DNA of 64,000 bases from Bacillota bacterium (GCA_029268085.1 JAJUHD010000001.1:19420-83419); one strand, 5' to 3'; counted from the first letter of the stretch, positions 40,480 to 50,112 are shown. A program made the numbers and translations. The notes: generated by a model not told the origin, from the letters alone.

Positions 40480-43431
40480 ATGAAGAACCTGAAAAGGATG
40501 CTTACATTGGTGCTTACGCTGGCTCTCGTATTCAGCCTGTTTGCCATCAATGCGAGCGCGGCCAGTTTCTCCGACAACAGCACGATCGTAAACAAAGAAG
40601 CTGTTTCGGTTATGACTGAGCTGAACATCATCAAGGGCTACGAAGACGGTAGCTTCAAGCCCACCCAAGTCGTGACCCGTGCCGAAATGTGCAAGATGCT
40701 CTGCGTCGCACTCAACGGCGGCAATGACCCTGTACTTGGCTCCGACGCTCTCTCGATTTTCAGCGACACCAAGGGACACTGGGGCAACGCCTACATCGCA
40801 TACTGCTTCAACTTGGGGCTCGTAAACGGTGACTCCGGCAAGGGCGGCACCTTCCGTCCCGACGCCACTGTAACCGGAACAGAGGCTGCTAAGATGATGC
40901 TCGTCGCTATGGGCTACAAGTCAGAGTTCGCCGGCTTCACCGGAGCCGACTGGGCGATGAACGTAACAGTAGCGGCAAACCAGAAGGGACTCTTCGACAA
41001 GATCAGCGGCCTGAACCTCTCGACGGGACTTTCCCGCGACAACGCGGCTCAGCTGATTTACAACGGCATCAATGCTGACAAGGTTACATATGACTATGTC
41101 CTCAGCACCAACGCCTCCGGAGAGCTCGTTTCGACCGCAAGGATCAAGGACATCTCCCCGGCCGAGACCATTCTCAGCAAGAACTACGGCGCCACCAAGA
41201 TAACCGGCGTTGTTAAGTCCAACGAGAACGGCTTCGTCGTAGGCGCAAAGCAGGACGAGGGCTACACCTGGATCGACCGTGACGCCGACAACACCGTTGA
41301 CGACGGCGAGACCTTCAAGGTCACCACCAGCGCCGACCTGCTCGGCCAGAAGGTAAACTTCTATGTAAAGGCCAACGCCAATCCTTCCAAGGAGTGGACC
41401 GTGTTCGGCACTCCGATAGCTTCCTCCGACAACAAGATCGTCACCTTCACGGGCAGCAAGGCTCCCACGCAGTCCGAGGCCCAGTTCGACGACTACATGA
41501 AGGCCCAGGGCATTTCGGCCTACGCGGCCACCGTATTTGAAAACTACGGCGGCAACGCCAACTCAGTCGTGGCCGGCGGCACCGTAACAACTCTTGCCGG
41601 CGCTTTCGCGATCCGCAGCAACGTGAACGGCATAGTAGTTAAGTTCATCGACAACAACGCCGACAAGACCGCGGACTACGTCTCGATAGTCAAGCCGGCC
41701 GCCGGTAAGGTAGTCACCTACAGCACCGCGGGCGAAGGCTACATCAGCGTAAGCGCTCTCACCGGCACCAACGCCAACGTTCCCGCCATCGCAGGCGAGA
41801 AGTTTGCGAACGTTATCGGCGCAGACAAGATAGCTAAGGACGACTACGTCACCTACTACAAGATGGGCACCAAGTGGATCGTGACGAAGTGCAATTCCGT
41901 TACGGCCAACATAACCGCCACGGAGTCCCCGAACGCTCTTGCCGGAACCACCACCTACAAAGGCTCCAACCTCGTAACCAGATATGAGGAAAGCAACACC
42001 GCTACGACTCTTGCCGCAGCCGTCAACCTCGGAAAAGACTGCGTCATGTACACCGACCCCAACGGCTATGTCGTATTCGCCAAGCCCGCTGCTGCGGACA
42101 ACAAGTATCTCGTAGTCATCTCCAGTAACGACACCCCGGTGATAAACATGGACGTCACCCAGCTCCGCGCGAAGGTCCTGTTTGAGAGCGGCAGCATCGA
42201 AATGATCACCGTTTCCAAGCTTGCAGGAACCCTTGTGAGCGGCAACTCCACCGGAGCCGAGCTTGACGAAGTATCGGCAGCCAACACCGGACGCATCTAC
42301 ACCTACAAGCTCCTGAGCGACGGCACCTATGACCTGACCGCCCAGGCCGCTGCGGACACCAAGTATCTCACCGGATTCAAGACCAACAATCCTGTTCTCA
42401 CCACCGCTGCTGGAACTTCAAGCGCAGACTCCAAGACCCTGTTCGTAGTCGCGAACGCTGCTAAGACCAGCGCGACCGCCTACACCGGAATAGAGAACGC
42501 GCCCGAGGTTACCGGCCTCAACACCGCGACCACAGTCGGTATCGCCCTCAACAACTCCACCTCTGGCGTTGCCAAGGTAGTCTTCGCGATAGGCGGAACC
42601 GGCGCGACCTCGGCTAAGTACCTCTTCGTTCTTTCGAAGACACCGACAGTCACCCTCGACAGCAACGGCGCCAACGTCTACACCTATAAGACCCTTGTAA
42701 ACGGCGTCGCAACCGACCTCGTAGTAGAGGGTGCGGCAGCTGCCGGCGCATTTGAGAGCGCTGGACTCTATCGCATCGACAACGCCGGCGCGGCCATTGC
42801 GATCAGCGCAAGCAACAAGATGACCGTAAACGCGATGCTCAACAACTACGTCACAGCAGCCGACACCTTGGCCTGCGCGAACAACGTCGTCAAGGGCCTG
42901 GTAGTCAACCCCGACGGCACCACGCAGATTTCGCCGCTCACCTACAATGACAGCACCAAGGTCTATGTCATCGACGGAAAGACCGTTACCGAGAGCAGCA
43001 TCGGCGAGGTCGCCGTAACGGGCAGCGCGGCAAGCACCAGCAACATCATAATAACCAGAGCTTCCAACACCGTCACCGAGGCCAACTACAACGTAGCCGG
43101 CATCGTCTACATCGTGAAGGGCAACTATGCTGCTCCGGCGACTATGACAATGACCTTGGCCGGAACCACTAATGCCGGTGCGTACAACATGCTCAACGCC
43201 GCAATCAGCACAGATACCGGCGCAACCGCGGGTGACACCATCACGCTCAACGCCACGATCGCCAGCGGCACGATAATCTACGGTGCGGCGGCGGTAACCG
43301 GCGGCGGCGCGTTTGCCGACCCGACATTCACCATAACCGGCGCCGGCATCTACAGGCTCACCTACCGCATAACCGACACATCCACGGGCATCTCGTCCAC
43401 CTACAATTACTTTGTGAACCTGGCTGTCTAA
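40480..43431 (+). CDS. S-layer protein with N-terminal SLH domains
   Basis: A 983-residue exported protein: signal peptide (1-28), three SLH segments (about 30-78, 92-140 and 150-205, with GYEDGSFKPTQVVTRAEM and SGKGGTFRPDATVTGTEA), then about 770 residues rich in Ala, Thr, Asn, Val and Gly with a repetitive beta-sheet character. There is almost no Cys, apart from a few residues in the SLH region and isolated positions. Codons end in C or G far more than in neighbouring genes (AAC, ACC, GCC, AAG), fitting an abundant structural protein. The SLH part binds the wall polymer and the rest should form the surface lattice. Confidence 0.92.
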   Translation: MKNLKRMLTLVLTLALVFSLFAINASAASFSDNSTIVNKEAVSVMTELNIIKGYEDGSFKPTQVVTRAEMCKMLCVALNGGNDPVLGSDALSIFSDTKGHWGNAYIAYCFNLGLVNGDSGKGGTFRPDATVTGTEAAKMMLVAMGYKSEFAGFTGADWAMNVTVAANQKGLFDKISGLNLSTGLSRDNAAQLIYNGINADKVTYDYVLSTNASGELVSTARIKDISPAETILSKNYGATKITGVVKSNENGFVVGAKQDEGYTWIDRDADNTVDDGETFKVTTSADLLGQKVNFYVKANANPSKEWTVFGTPIASSDNKIVTFTGSKAPTQSEAQFDDYMKAQGISAYAATVFENYGGNANSVVAGGTVTTLAGAFAIRSNVNGIVVKFIDNNADKTADYVSIVKPAAGKVVTYSTAGEGYISVSALTGTNANVPAIAGEKFANVIGADKIAKDDYVTYYKMGTKWIVTKCNSVTANITATESPNALAGTTTYKGSNLVTRYEESNTATTLAAAVNLGKDCVMYTDPNGYVVFAKPAAADNKYLVVISSNDTPVINMDVTQLRAKVLFESGSIEMITVSKLAGTLVSGNSTGAELDEVSAANTGRIYTYKLLSDGTYDLTAQAAADTKYLTGFKTNNPVLTTAAGTSSADSKTLFVVANAAKTSATAYTGIENAPEVTGLNTATTVGIALNNSTSGVAKVVFAIGGTGATSAKYLFVLSKTPTVTLDSNGANVYTYKTLVNGVATDLVVEGAAAAGAFESAGLYRIDNAGAAIAISASNKMTVNAMLNNYVTAADTLACANNVVKGLVVNPDGTTQISPLTYNDSTKVYVIDGKTVTESSIGEVAVTGSAASTSNIIITRASNTVTEANYNVAGIVYIVKGNYAAPATMTMTLAGTTNAGAYNMLNAAISTDTGATAGDTITLNATIASGTIIYGAAAVTGGGAFADPTFTITGAGIYRLTYRITDTSTGISSTYNYFVNLAV

Positions 43432-43466
43432 TTAGCCGGTTGACTCAGTAAGACCAAAAGCGCATC

Positions 43467-43494
43467 GAACCCCGGGGCTTCTGCCCCGGGGTTC
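43467..43494 (+). terminator. Terminator hairpin of the S-layer gene (left copy of a duplicated flank)
   Basis: Perfect 12-bp arms (43467-43478 and 43483-43494, GAACCCCGGGGC and complement) with a TTCT loop, 36 bases after the S-layer stop. No T-tract follows. A degenerate second copy lies at 43689-43716, on the other side of the inserted repeat. Confidence 0.65.
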
Positions 43495-43500
43495 TCAGCT

Positions 43501-43681
43501 TGTCAAAGGACTTGTTTGCAGCAAAAAAGCTTCGCAGAATTTCCGCCGCAAATGGCGGAAAAAAGTCAAATCTGTCATTCCGGCGGCGTGTACGTCTGAA
43601 ATGACACCTCTCATGACGGGCGCGGCAGAGCGTCCGTCATTAAACTCCCTTGTCAAAAAAGCCCATTGGGATTTTTTGACA
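43501..43681 (+). repeat. Structured intergenic repeat, copy 1
   Basis: A 181-bp element with ends TGTCAAA and TTTGACA. It contains four successive stem-loops: a TTTCCGCC/GGCGGAAA-type stem, a GTCATT..AATGAC stem, an ATGACGG..CCGTCAT stem, and a TGTCAAAAAAGCCC/..TTTTTTGACA terminator-like stem (imperfect in this copy). It is roughly 90% alike to the copies at 51681, 57539 (inverted) and 63865. The frames that stay open through it are not conserved between copies, so it is not coding. Confidence 0.85.
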
Positions 43682-43688
43682 GTCTGCA

Positions 43689-43716
43689 AACTTCGGGGCT
43701 TCTGCCCCTGGGTTCT
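43689..43716 (+). repeat. Degenerate right-hand duplicate of the flanking hairpin, copy 1
   Basis: This 28-base palindrome repeats the hairpin at 43467-43494 in the same order, with four differences near its outer arms. The pair brackets the repeat like a long target-site duplication. The sequence from 43717 to 43802 shows nothing else. Confidence 0.7.
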
Positions 43717-43802
43717 TTAATTTGCGCCGAGTTTACAATTGCCGAAGCAGCAAGTGCCCAAGGGCTTGTGCGCCTTTGTTTGGGAGCCGGCAAAATATTG
43801 CC

Positions 43803-43831
43803 TTGAAATCGCGGCGGAGATACATTAAACT
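43803..43831 (+). promoter_or_regulatory. Possible promoter of the ogt-alkA fusion gene
   Basis: TTGAAA (43803-43808), 17-base spacer, TAAACT (43826-43831), 33 bases before the GTG start. Confidence 0.45.
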
Positions 43832-43864
43832 GTAACCGTAGCGATTTGAGAGGGAGGCGGGGGA

Positions 43865-44932
43865 GTGCTTTTTTCGTGGGTATACGACACCGCATTCGGC
43901 AAAATATGCATAAGCGCTGACGAGCATTCCGTAAAAGCCGTTTGCTTCGGCGAAACGCTCCGCGGCGCTGAGAGGGAGACGGAGCTTATAAAACGAGCGC
44001 ACAGGGAGCTTTGCGAGTATTTTGACGGCAGGAGAAGAAGCTTTGAAATTCCCTTGTCGCCGGAGGGCACGGCGTTCCAAAAGGAGGTCTGGGGGGTGCT
44101 TTGCAAAATACCCTTCGGCGAGACGCGATCATACGGCGAAATCGCGCAGGCGGCGGGCAGGCCCCTGGCGGCGAGGGCGGCGGGGAACGCCTGCAACAGG
44201 AATCCGATAGCCGTAATTATACCCTGCCACAGGGTTATCGGGAAAAGCGGCGGGCTTGCAGGCTACGCCGCGGGACCCGGCATAAAGAAAGCCCTGCTTG
44301 ATCTGGAGAGCCGCTCCGCGCGCAGATACCAATACGGAGAGCGCGAGCTCGGATACCTGAAATCGCGGGACGAAAGGATGCGCCTGCTTATAGAGAGGGT
44401 CGGTTTTCCCAAATACGAGGTCATTCCTGACCTTTTCGCGGCGCTTGCCTACAATATAGTCGGTCAGCAGGTCTCTGCGAAAGCCGCCGAGACGGTATGG
44501 CGCCGGCTGAACGAAAAATTTGGAGAGCTTACGCCGGAAAAAGTGCTTTCCATGCCCGCCGAGGAGCTGCAGGGCGCGGGGATATCCATGAGGAAGGCCT
44601 CGTATATACGCGACGCGGCTCTGAAGATAAAAAACGGCGAACTGGACGCCGCGGCGCTGAAAGGCATGCCGGACGAGGAGGTATGCGAGAGGCTTTTCGG
44701 TCTTCGCGGCGTGGGCAGGTGGACCGCCGAAATGCTTATGATATTCTCGATGGAGCGTCCCGACATACTGAGCTATGACGATCTCGGAATCCGAAGGGCG
44801 ATAATGAGGCTTTACGGCCTTGAAAAGCTCGGCAGGGAGGATTTTGAAAAATACCGCCGCCTGTTCAGTCCTTACGGAACCATCGCATCATTTTACCTCT
44901 GGGCGCTGAATGACATGAAGGAAGGTTTTTGA
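43865..44932 (+). CDS. Fused O6-methylguanine-DNA methyltransferase and AlkA-like 3-methyladenine glycosylase
   Basis: The 355-residue protein joins two alkylation-repair enzymes. Residues 1-150 are an Ogt/MGMT unit with the methyl-accepting Cys121 in IIPCHRVIG. From about 165 to the end it is an HhH-GPD glycosylase: the helix-hairpin-helix LFGLRGVGRWTAEML (278-291) and the catalytic Asp at 305-306 in SYDDLGIRRA. The Ada zinc and AraC domains are missing. The start is GTG with GGAGG-like sequence upstream, and the downstream gene overlaps by 4 bases. One polypeptide could thus repair both O6-methylguanine and N3-methyladenine. Confidence 0.9.
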   Translation: MLFSWVYDTAFGKICISADEHSVKAVCFGETLRGAERETELIKRAHRELCEYFDGRRRSFEIPLSPEGTAFQKEVWGVLCKIPFGETRSYGEIAQAAGRPLAARAAGNACNRNPIAVIIPCHRVIGKSGGLAGYAAGPGIKKALLDLESRSARRYQYGERELGYLKSRDERMRLLIERVGFPKYEVIPDLFAALAYNIVGQQVSAKAAETVWRRLNEKFGELTPEKVLSMPAEELQGAGISMRKASYIRDAALKIKNGELDAAALKGMPDEEVCERLFGLRGVGRWTAEMLMIFSMERPDILSYDDLGIRRAIMRLYGLEKLGREDFEKYRRLFSPYGTIASFYLWALNDMKEGF

Positions 44933-45213
44933 ATTTGGGTCAGTTTTTCGAAATGCTAATGGTGCTCTGCTTCGGCGTGTCATGGCCGTTTTCGGTCGCA
45001 AAATCCTACCGATCGAGGACGGCGAAGGGCAAGAGCCTGTTTTTCATCTCGCTTATATGGATAGGCTATGTCTGCGGGGTAGCGGGAAAGATAATAACGC
45101 GGAACATCACCTATGTGTTCGTGTTCTATGTAATCAATCTTCTAATGGTTTCCTGCGACATCGCCCTGTACTTTCGAAACAGAAGGCTGGATAAAGAGAG
45201 AATCGAGGCTTAG
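44929..45213 (+). CDS. Small PQ-loop/SemiSWEET-like membrane protein
   Basis: A 94-residue protein with three hydrophobic helices and the phrase SVAKSYRSRTAKGKSLFF after the first helix, where PQ-loop and SemiSWEET proteins have their PQ/KS signature (here Pro-Phe instead of Pro-Gln). The size fits a half-transporter dimer. The start is TTG overlapping the previous stop (TTGA), with AAGGAAGG upstream. Substrate unknown. Confidence 0.6.
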   Translation: MNLGQFFEMLMVLCFGVSWPFSVAKSYRSRTAKGKSLFFISLIWIGYVCGVAGKIITRNITYVFVFYVINLLMVSCDIALYFRNRRLDKERIEA

Positions 45214-45216
45214 GAT

Positions 45217-45846
45217 TTGAACGAAGCGTTTAATAAAATCAAGGAAACGAAAATTCGCCGCTACGAGGCCATGAACCAGTATGCCAGAAAGGGAGGAACC
45301 GTTCTGTTGGGCTCCTCGCTGATGGAGCATTTTATGATAAGCGAATTTCTGATGGGAGAGGGCATCTGCAAGGTCGTTTACAACCGTGCAGTCGAGGGAT
45401 GGCGCAGCGAGGAGCTCCTGAAAAATCTGGAGACCTGCGTATTCGGCCTCGAACCGTCAAAAATTTTTATAAATATAGGCAGCAACGACCTCGACCGTCC
45501 GGGAGACCCTCTGCCGGGTCTGGTCAAAAATTACAGAAAGATCTTAAACAAAATAAAGGAGCGTCTGCCGGACTGCACGATTTATATTATGGCGTATTAT
45601 CCGGTTCCGAGACTCTCAGACAAGACGGATACGCCTGTAAAAAGACTTCGCACAAGGGAGAGCGTAGAGGGGGCGAACGGGGCTTTGAAGGCCTTGGCCG
45701 CTGAAACCGGCTGCATATACCTGGACCTGAATCCGGTTTTGAGGGACGGCGAGGGTTATCTTCGGGAGGAATTTGCGGCCGACGACGTGCATCTCAAGCC
45801 GGCTGCCTACAAGGCGTTATTCGACGAGCTGAAGGAATATCTTTGA
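45217..45846 (+). CDS. SGNH/GDSL-family hydrolase
   Basis: A 209-residue esterase-type protein. Block I is reduced to VLLGSSLMEHF (Ser in the GDS position), the Asn of block III lies in NIGSNDLD, and block V reads ADDVHLKPAAY with the catalytic Asp/His. It has no signal peptide and is probably cytoplasmic. It may deacetylate sugars or cleave lysophospholipids; substrate unknown. The start TTG 45217 has only a weak ribosome site and a later ATG (residue 19) is possible. Confidence 0.8.
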   Translation: MNEAFNKIKETKIRRYEAMNQYARKGGTVLLGSSLMEHFMISEFLMGEGICKVVYNRAVEGWRSEELLKNLETCVFGLEPSKIFINIGSNDLDRPGDPLPGLVKNYRKILNKIKERLPDCTIYIMAYYPVPRLSDKTDTPVKRLRTRESVEGANGALKALAAETGCIYLDLNPVLRDGEGYLREEFAADDVHLKPAAYKALFDELKEYL

Positions 45847-45850
45847 GAAT

Positions 45851-45884
45851 AAAAAGGGCGGACGGCGTTTAACGCCGTCCGCCC
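45851..45884. terminator. Bidirectional terminator between SGNH hydrolase and ABC exporter
   Basis: Perfect 12-bp arms (45856-45867 and 45873-45884, GGGCGGACGGCG and complement) with a 5-base loop. Five A on the left give a U-run for minus-strand transcripts. Confidence 0.75.
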
Positions 45885-45902
45885 ATAGAGCATCATAGGA
45901 TC

Positions 45903-47843
45903 TCAATCCAGCTCGAACATGCCCGTGTAAAGCTGATAATATTTGCCGTGCTCTGAAATCAGCGAATCATGGTCGCCGCGCTCTATGATCTCGCCGTTTT
46001 CCATTACCATTATGGCTTTTGCGTTGCGTACGGTCGACAGCCTGTGGGCTATTACAAACACGGTGCGCCCCTCCATCAGCTTGTTCATTCCGCTCTCTAT
46101 AAGCGCCTCAGTTCGTGTGTCTATGGAGCTGGTCGCCTCGTCCAGCACAAGGACGGGCGGCGCCGCGACTGCGGCCCTCGCGATTGCTATAAGCTGGCGC
46201 TGACCCTGGCTGAGATTTGCTCCGTCGCCCGTGAGCATGGTGTCGTAACCATGCGGCAGATGCGATATGAAAAAGTCGGCGTTCGCAATTTTCGCGGCGC
46301 GAAGGATTTCCTCGTCAGTCGCGTCCAGTTTGCCGTATCTGATGTTGTCCCTGACCGTGCCCGTAAACAGGTGCGTGTCCTGCAAAACCATCGCGAGGCT
46401 GCGGCGCAGATCGTCCTTTTTGATGTTTTTGATCGGAATCCCGTCGTAAAGGATTTCGCCCTGGTCAATGTCGTAGAAACGGTTCAGAAGATTAGTTATC
46501 GTGGTCTTGCCGGCGCCGGTCGATCCCACCAGCGCTATTTTTTGACCGGGCTTTGCATATAGGGAGATATTGTTTATCACTATTTTGTCGGGCGAATAGC
46601 CGAAAGTCACATTGTTGAAGCGCACGTCGCCTTTTACCTGAGTATAGGAATATCTGCCGTCTTCGCCGGGGCTTTTCCATGCCCAGAGGCCCGTTTTCCT
46701 GGAAGTCTCCCTGATAGTCCCGTCGGGCGAGATATCTATGTTCACCAGAGTGACGAAGCCGTTATCCTCCTCGAGAGGGAGGTCCAGCATTTCAAAAATC
46801 CGTTCCGCGCCTGCAAGCGCCGCGAGAAGCGTATTGAACTGCTGTGAAATCATCGTTATGGGGTGGGAAAAGGAGCGGGTGTACTGGAGGAAGGAGGCGA
46901 TGGTGCCGATATCCGTATAGCCCAGCAATACCAGCCAGGCGCCCGTAGCTGCGGTGACGGCGTAGTTTACATAAGATAGGTTGCCCATTATCGGCATCAG
47001 TATGCCCGAAAAGGTCTGCGCGCTGCAGGCGCTGCTGCGCAGATTCTCGTTCAGCTTTTCAAATTCTTCTATGGCCTCGTCTTCGTGGCAGAAAACCTTT
47101 ATGACCTTCTGCCCGGAAATCATTTCCTCAATGTAACCGTTGATTTTGCCGAGGTCGCGCTGCTGCTTGGAAAAGAATTTTGCGCTCTGCCCGCCGATCT
47201 TTTTTATTGTCAGGGTCATGACGATTATCATTACGACCACGAGCACCGTAAGCAGGGGGCTCAGGACGAGCATCATGATGAAAACGCCGCAAACCGTGAA
47301 AAGCGAAGTTACAAGCTGGGATATCCCCCGCCCGAGAGCCTCTCTGAGCGTGTCTGTGTCGTTAGTGTAAAGGCTCATAAGCTCGCCGTGCGTATGAGCG
47401 TCGTAATACTTTATAGGGAGGTCCTGCATGTGCCTGAACATATCGACGCGGATGTTGCGCATGGTGCCGGTAGAGACTATCATCATAAGGCGGTTATATA
47501 TATAGGTTGAAACTACGCCCGCCGCGTATACCGCGCCCATCAGAAAAAGAGTTCTGATAAGGTTTGAAAAATCGGGGGATTTATGACCTATGTATTTGGT
47601 GAGGTCATTGATTATGGGTTTCAGGAAATAGGTCCCCGCGACGCCGGCAAGCGAGCTGATGGCCGTTGTAATGAGAATGATTACAAGGTGCAGTTTATAG
47701 GGGCCAAAGTATTTCAGAAGACGGACCAGGGTTTTTCTGAGGTTTTTGGGTTTTTCAAGGCTTCTGTGCCCCATGCCTCTTCCGGGCCCGATGGGCCTGT
47801 TGAGAGCGGGACCGCTGCTCGGAGCTGAATTTGCTGCGGACAT
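45903..47843 (-). CDS. ABC exporter half-transporter, subunit 2
   Basis: A 646-residue type IV ABC exporter half: six membrane segments followed by an ATPase with Walker A GSTGAGKTT, signature LSQGQRQ (a variant of LSGGQ), Walker B VLVLDEATSSID and the H-loop His in IAHRLS. An insertion before the ATPase (about 350-385) is seen in YheH/TmrB-like subunits. Its ATG immediately follows the stop of the partner subunit, so the two form a heterodimeric exporter, probably for drugs or lipids/peptides. Confidence 0.92.
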   Translation of the reverse strand: MSAANSAPSSGPALNRPIGPGRGMGHRSLEKPKNLRKTLVRLLKYFGPYKLHLVIILITTAISSLAGVAGTYFLKPIINDLTKYIGHKSPDFSNLIRTLFLMGAVYAAGVVSTYIYNRLMMIVSTGTMRNIRVDMFRHMQDLPIKYYDAHTHGELMSLYTNDTDTLREALGRGISQLVTSLFTVCGVFIMMLVLSPLLTVLVVVMIIVMTLTIKKIGGQSAKFFSKQQRDLGKINGYIEEMISGQKVIKVFCHEDEAIEEFEKLNENLRSSACSAQTFSGILMPIMGNLSYVNYAVTAATGAWLVLLGYTDIGTIASFLQYTRSFSHPITMISQQFNTLLAALAGAERIFEMLDLPLEEDNGFVTLVNIDISPDGTIRETSRKTGLWAWKSPGEDGRYSYTQVKGDVRFNNVTFGYSPDKIVINNISLYAKPGQKIALVGSTGAGKTTITNLLNRFYDIDQGEILYDGIPIKNIKKDDLRRSLAMVLQDTHLFTGTVRDNIRYGKLDATDEEILRAAKIANADFFISHLPHGYDTMLTGDGANLSQGQRQLIAIARAAVAAPPVLVLDEATSSIDTRTEALIESGMNKLMEGRTVFVIAHRLSTVRNAKAIMVMENGEIIERGDHDSLISEHGKYYQLYTGMFELD

Positions 47844-49574
47844 TTACGCAACCCCCTTCTGCTGTGATTCGTAGACCTCTTTATATATCCGATTATTTTT
47901 AAGCAGTTCTTCATGGGTGCCGACTGCGTTTATCTTTCCGTCTTCCAGAACGATTATTTTGTCGGCGTCTATAACCGAAGCTATGCGCTGGGCGATAATT
48001 ATTTTAGTGACGTCCTTGCGTCCGTCGCGCAGGGTCTGGCGTATTGACTGATCGGTTGCGGTATCCACAGCGCTGGTGCTGTCGTCGAGTATGAGTATTT
48101 TGGGCTTTTTGAGCAGGGCGCGGGCTATGCAGAGCCGCTGCTTCTGCCCGCCGGACACATTTACGCCGCCCTGACTGAGATCCGTATCGTAGCCGTTCGG
48201 AAAAGAGCTTACAAACCCGTGAGCCGCGGCAAGCTTGCAGGCCTCGATTATCTCATCTTCGGACGCGTTTCTGTCGCCCCAGCGGAGATTGTCACGGATT
48301 GTGCCTGAGAAAAGCTCGTTTTTCTGGAGCACCATCGCCACCGCCGACCTGAGATTTTTCAGCTTGTATTGTCTGACATCGTGCCCGCCGACGACGACTC
48401 TGCCGCCGTAAACGTCGTAAAGCCTCGGAATAAGCTGCACAAGCGTTGTCTTCGCGGAGCCGGTGCCGCCGATGATGCCCACCGTTTCTCCGCTTTTAAT
48501 TTTCAGATTGATGTTTTCGAGAGTAAGGTTGTTCCCGTCCTTAGCGTAACTGAAGGAGACGTTTTCAAAAACGATCGAGCCGTCCTCGGGAAGCAATTCG
48601 GCGTCCGCGTCCTCGTCGCTTATGTCGGGTATTTCGTCCAGAACCTCGGAAATGCGGGTCAGGGAGGCCTTTGACATGACGAGCATAACGAAAGACATGG
48701 AAATCATCATAAGCGACATGAGTATCTGCGAGGTGTAGCTTATAAAGGACATGAGATCGCCGGTAAGCATGTTTCCGGCAACGATCATCTTGCCGCCGAA
48801 CCATGAAACGGCTATCATGCAGGCGTACATGGCCAGCTGCATGCAGGGCATGTTCAGAATGAGAAGCTTTTCCGCGTTTCTCTGAGCGTTCTGCAGTTCA
48901 GTGGCCGAGAATTCAAACTTTTCGTTTTCGTAGTCGCGCCTTACAAAAGATTTCACGACCCGGATAGCGATAAGGTTTTCCTGAAGATAGGAATTCATCT
49001 TGTCGGTTTTACCGAGCATAACAAGGAATCGGGGAAAGGCTTTTATTATAATAAAAGCAAGCACCATCGCCAGGATAGGCACCGCCACCAGAAATACTAC
49101 GGAAAGCGACGCGTTTATTCTGACGGCCATCGCAGAAGTGAGTATCAGCAGCGCCGGGGCGCGGACCGCTATGCGAAGAACGGTCATCGCAGCCATCTGC
49201 GCGGAAGTGATATCGGTGGTGAGCCTTGTAATGAGAGACGCGGTGCTGAATTTGTCGATGTTCGCGAAAGAGAAGTCCTGTATCTTCCTGAATATCTTTG
49301 AACGGAGACCGCTGGAAAAACCGGTCGAGGCTAGAGCCGTAAACCTTCCGGATACCGCTCCGAAAGCCATGGCCAGGCAGGCCAGCAATATCATAATAAG
49401 CCCCTGTTTTATAATGTAGGGCAGGCCGCCTCCTCCGTTTATGCCGACGTTTATAATTTTCGCCATTACAAGAGGTATGAGAACGTCGAGCGCAACCTCC
49501 ATTATTACCGAGAACGGCGCGAGTATCGCGTAGATTTTGTATTTCCCCAAACAAGGGAGCAGCTTTCTTAACAT
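47844..49574 (-). CDS. ABC exporter half-transporter, subunit 1
   Basis: A 576-residue partner with six membrane segments, Walker A GGTGSAKTTL (Ser-Ala in place of the usual Ser-Gly), signature VSGGQKQR, and ILILDDSTSAVD in which Asp replaces the catalytic Glu of Walker B. A degenerate site in one subunit is typical of heterodimeric exporters (YheI/BmrC-like). ATG 49574 is preferred over the longer frame at 49622, since it has GGGAAG upstream and overlaps the marR stop by 7 bases. Confidence 0.92.
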   Translation of the reverse strand: MLRKLLPCLGKYKIYAILAPFSVIMEVALDVLIPLVMAKIINVGINGGGGLPYIIKQGLIMILLACLAMAFGAVSGRFTALASTGFSSGLRSKIFRKIQDFSFANIDKFSTASLITRLTTDITSAQMAAMTVLRIAVRAPALLILTSAMAVRINASLSVVFLVAVPILAMVLAFIIIKAFPRFLVMLGKTDKMNSYLQENLIAIRVVKSFVRRDYENEKFEFSATELQNAQRNAEKLLILNMPCMQLAMYACMIAVSWFGGKMIVAGNMLTGDLMSFISYTSQILMSLMMISMSFVMLVMSKASLTRISEVLDEIPDISDEDADAELLPEDGSIVFENVSFSYAKDGNNLTLENINLKIKSGETVGIIGGTGSAKTTLVQLIPRLYDVYGGRVVVGGHDVRQYKLKNLRSAVAMVLQKNELFSGTIRDNLRWGDRNASEDEIIEACKLAAAHGFVSSFPNGYDTDLSQGGVNVSGGQKQRLCIARALLKKPKILILDDSTSAVDTATDQSIRQTLRDGRKDVTKIIIAQRIASVIDADKIIVLEDGKINAVGTHEELLKNNRIYKEVYESQQKGVA

Positions 49575-50059
49575 TTTCTTCTTCCCTTCTTTTGCTTGTG
49601 TAGCTCGTGTATAAGACTGCAAAAGTCGTCGTTGTCAAAGGAAAAGTTTTTAATAATGCGTTCGAGAATGCCGTTTAGAAGGAGTCGTTCCTCCTCGCTG
49701 ATGTTCTCGAATATTTTCTCGTCAAAGAGCTCGAGATCCCGCCTGCAGTTTGTCAAAGTCTCCATACCCTTTTCCGTGACGGTAAGAACGTTGCAGCGCC
49801 GGTTTTCGTTGTCCTCGCTTTTCCTCAGCATCCCCGCCTTCTGAAGACGTTTCGTGGATAAAGCTATCGAGGCGGGAGAAACGTCGAGCTTCTCGGCTAT
49901 ATCGTTCTGCGTGCAGCCCTCGTTTTGTATGATATGCTCAAGAATGCGTAGCTGGCTGAAATGAAGGCCCTTGGAGGAGAAAACCCGGCCTATTGACACG
50001 CGCCTCATCATGGCCACACGGTCGATGTTTCTCCCGAGCTCGGTCAAGGATAACTGCAC
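49568..50059 (-). CDS. MarR-family transcriptional regulator
   Basis: A 163-residue winged-helix protein: HFSQLRILEHI, CTQNDIAEKLDVSPASIALSTKRLQKAGML (recognition helix) and ENRRCNVLTVTEKG (wing). The start is GTG at 50059 with AAAGGAGG 7 bases upstream; a frame from 50077 would translate the ribosome site itself. It heads the ABC exporter operon and probably represses it, lifting repression when an exported compound binds. Confidence 0.9.
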   Translation of the reverse strand: MQLSLTELGRNIDRVAMMRRVSIGRVFSSKGLHFSQLRILEHIIQNEGCTQNDIAEKLDVSPASIALSTKRLQKAGMLRKSEDNENRRCNVLTVTEKGMETLTNCRRDLELFDEKIFENISEEERLLLNGILERIIKNFSFDNDDFCSLIHELHKQKKGRRKC

Positions 50060-50083
50060 AAAAAAACCTCCTTTCATATAAGC

Positions 50084-50098
50084 GCTTAATAATTAAGC
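50084..50098 (-). promoter_or_regulatory. Candidate MarR operator
   Basis: A perfect 15-bp palindrome (GCTTAAT-A-ATTAAGC) lies 15 bases downstream of the -10 element and just before the ribosome site, well placed for autorepression. Confidence 0.55.
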
Positions 50099-50112
50099 AG
50101 TTAACATATTGC

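Noticed and set aside
40480..43431. Foreign origin of the S-layer gene because of its different codon use
   Set aside because: The bias toward C/G-ending codons with a perfect ribosome site is better explained by very high expression; neighbouring genes encode related SLH proteins.
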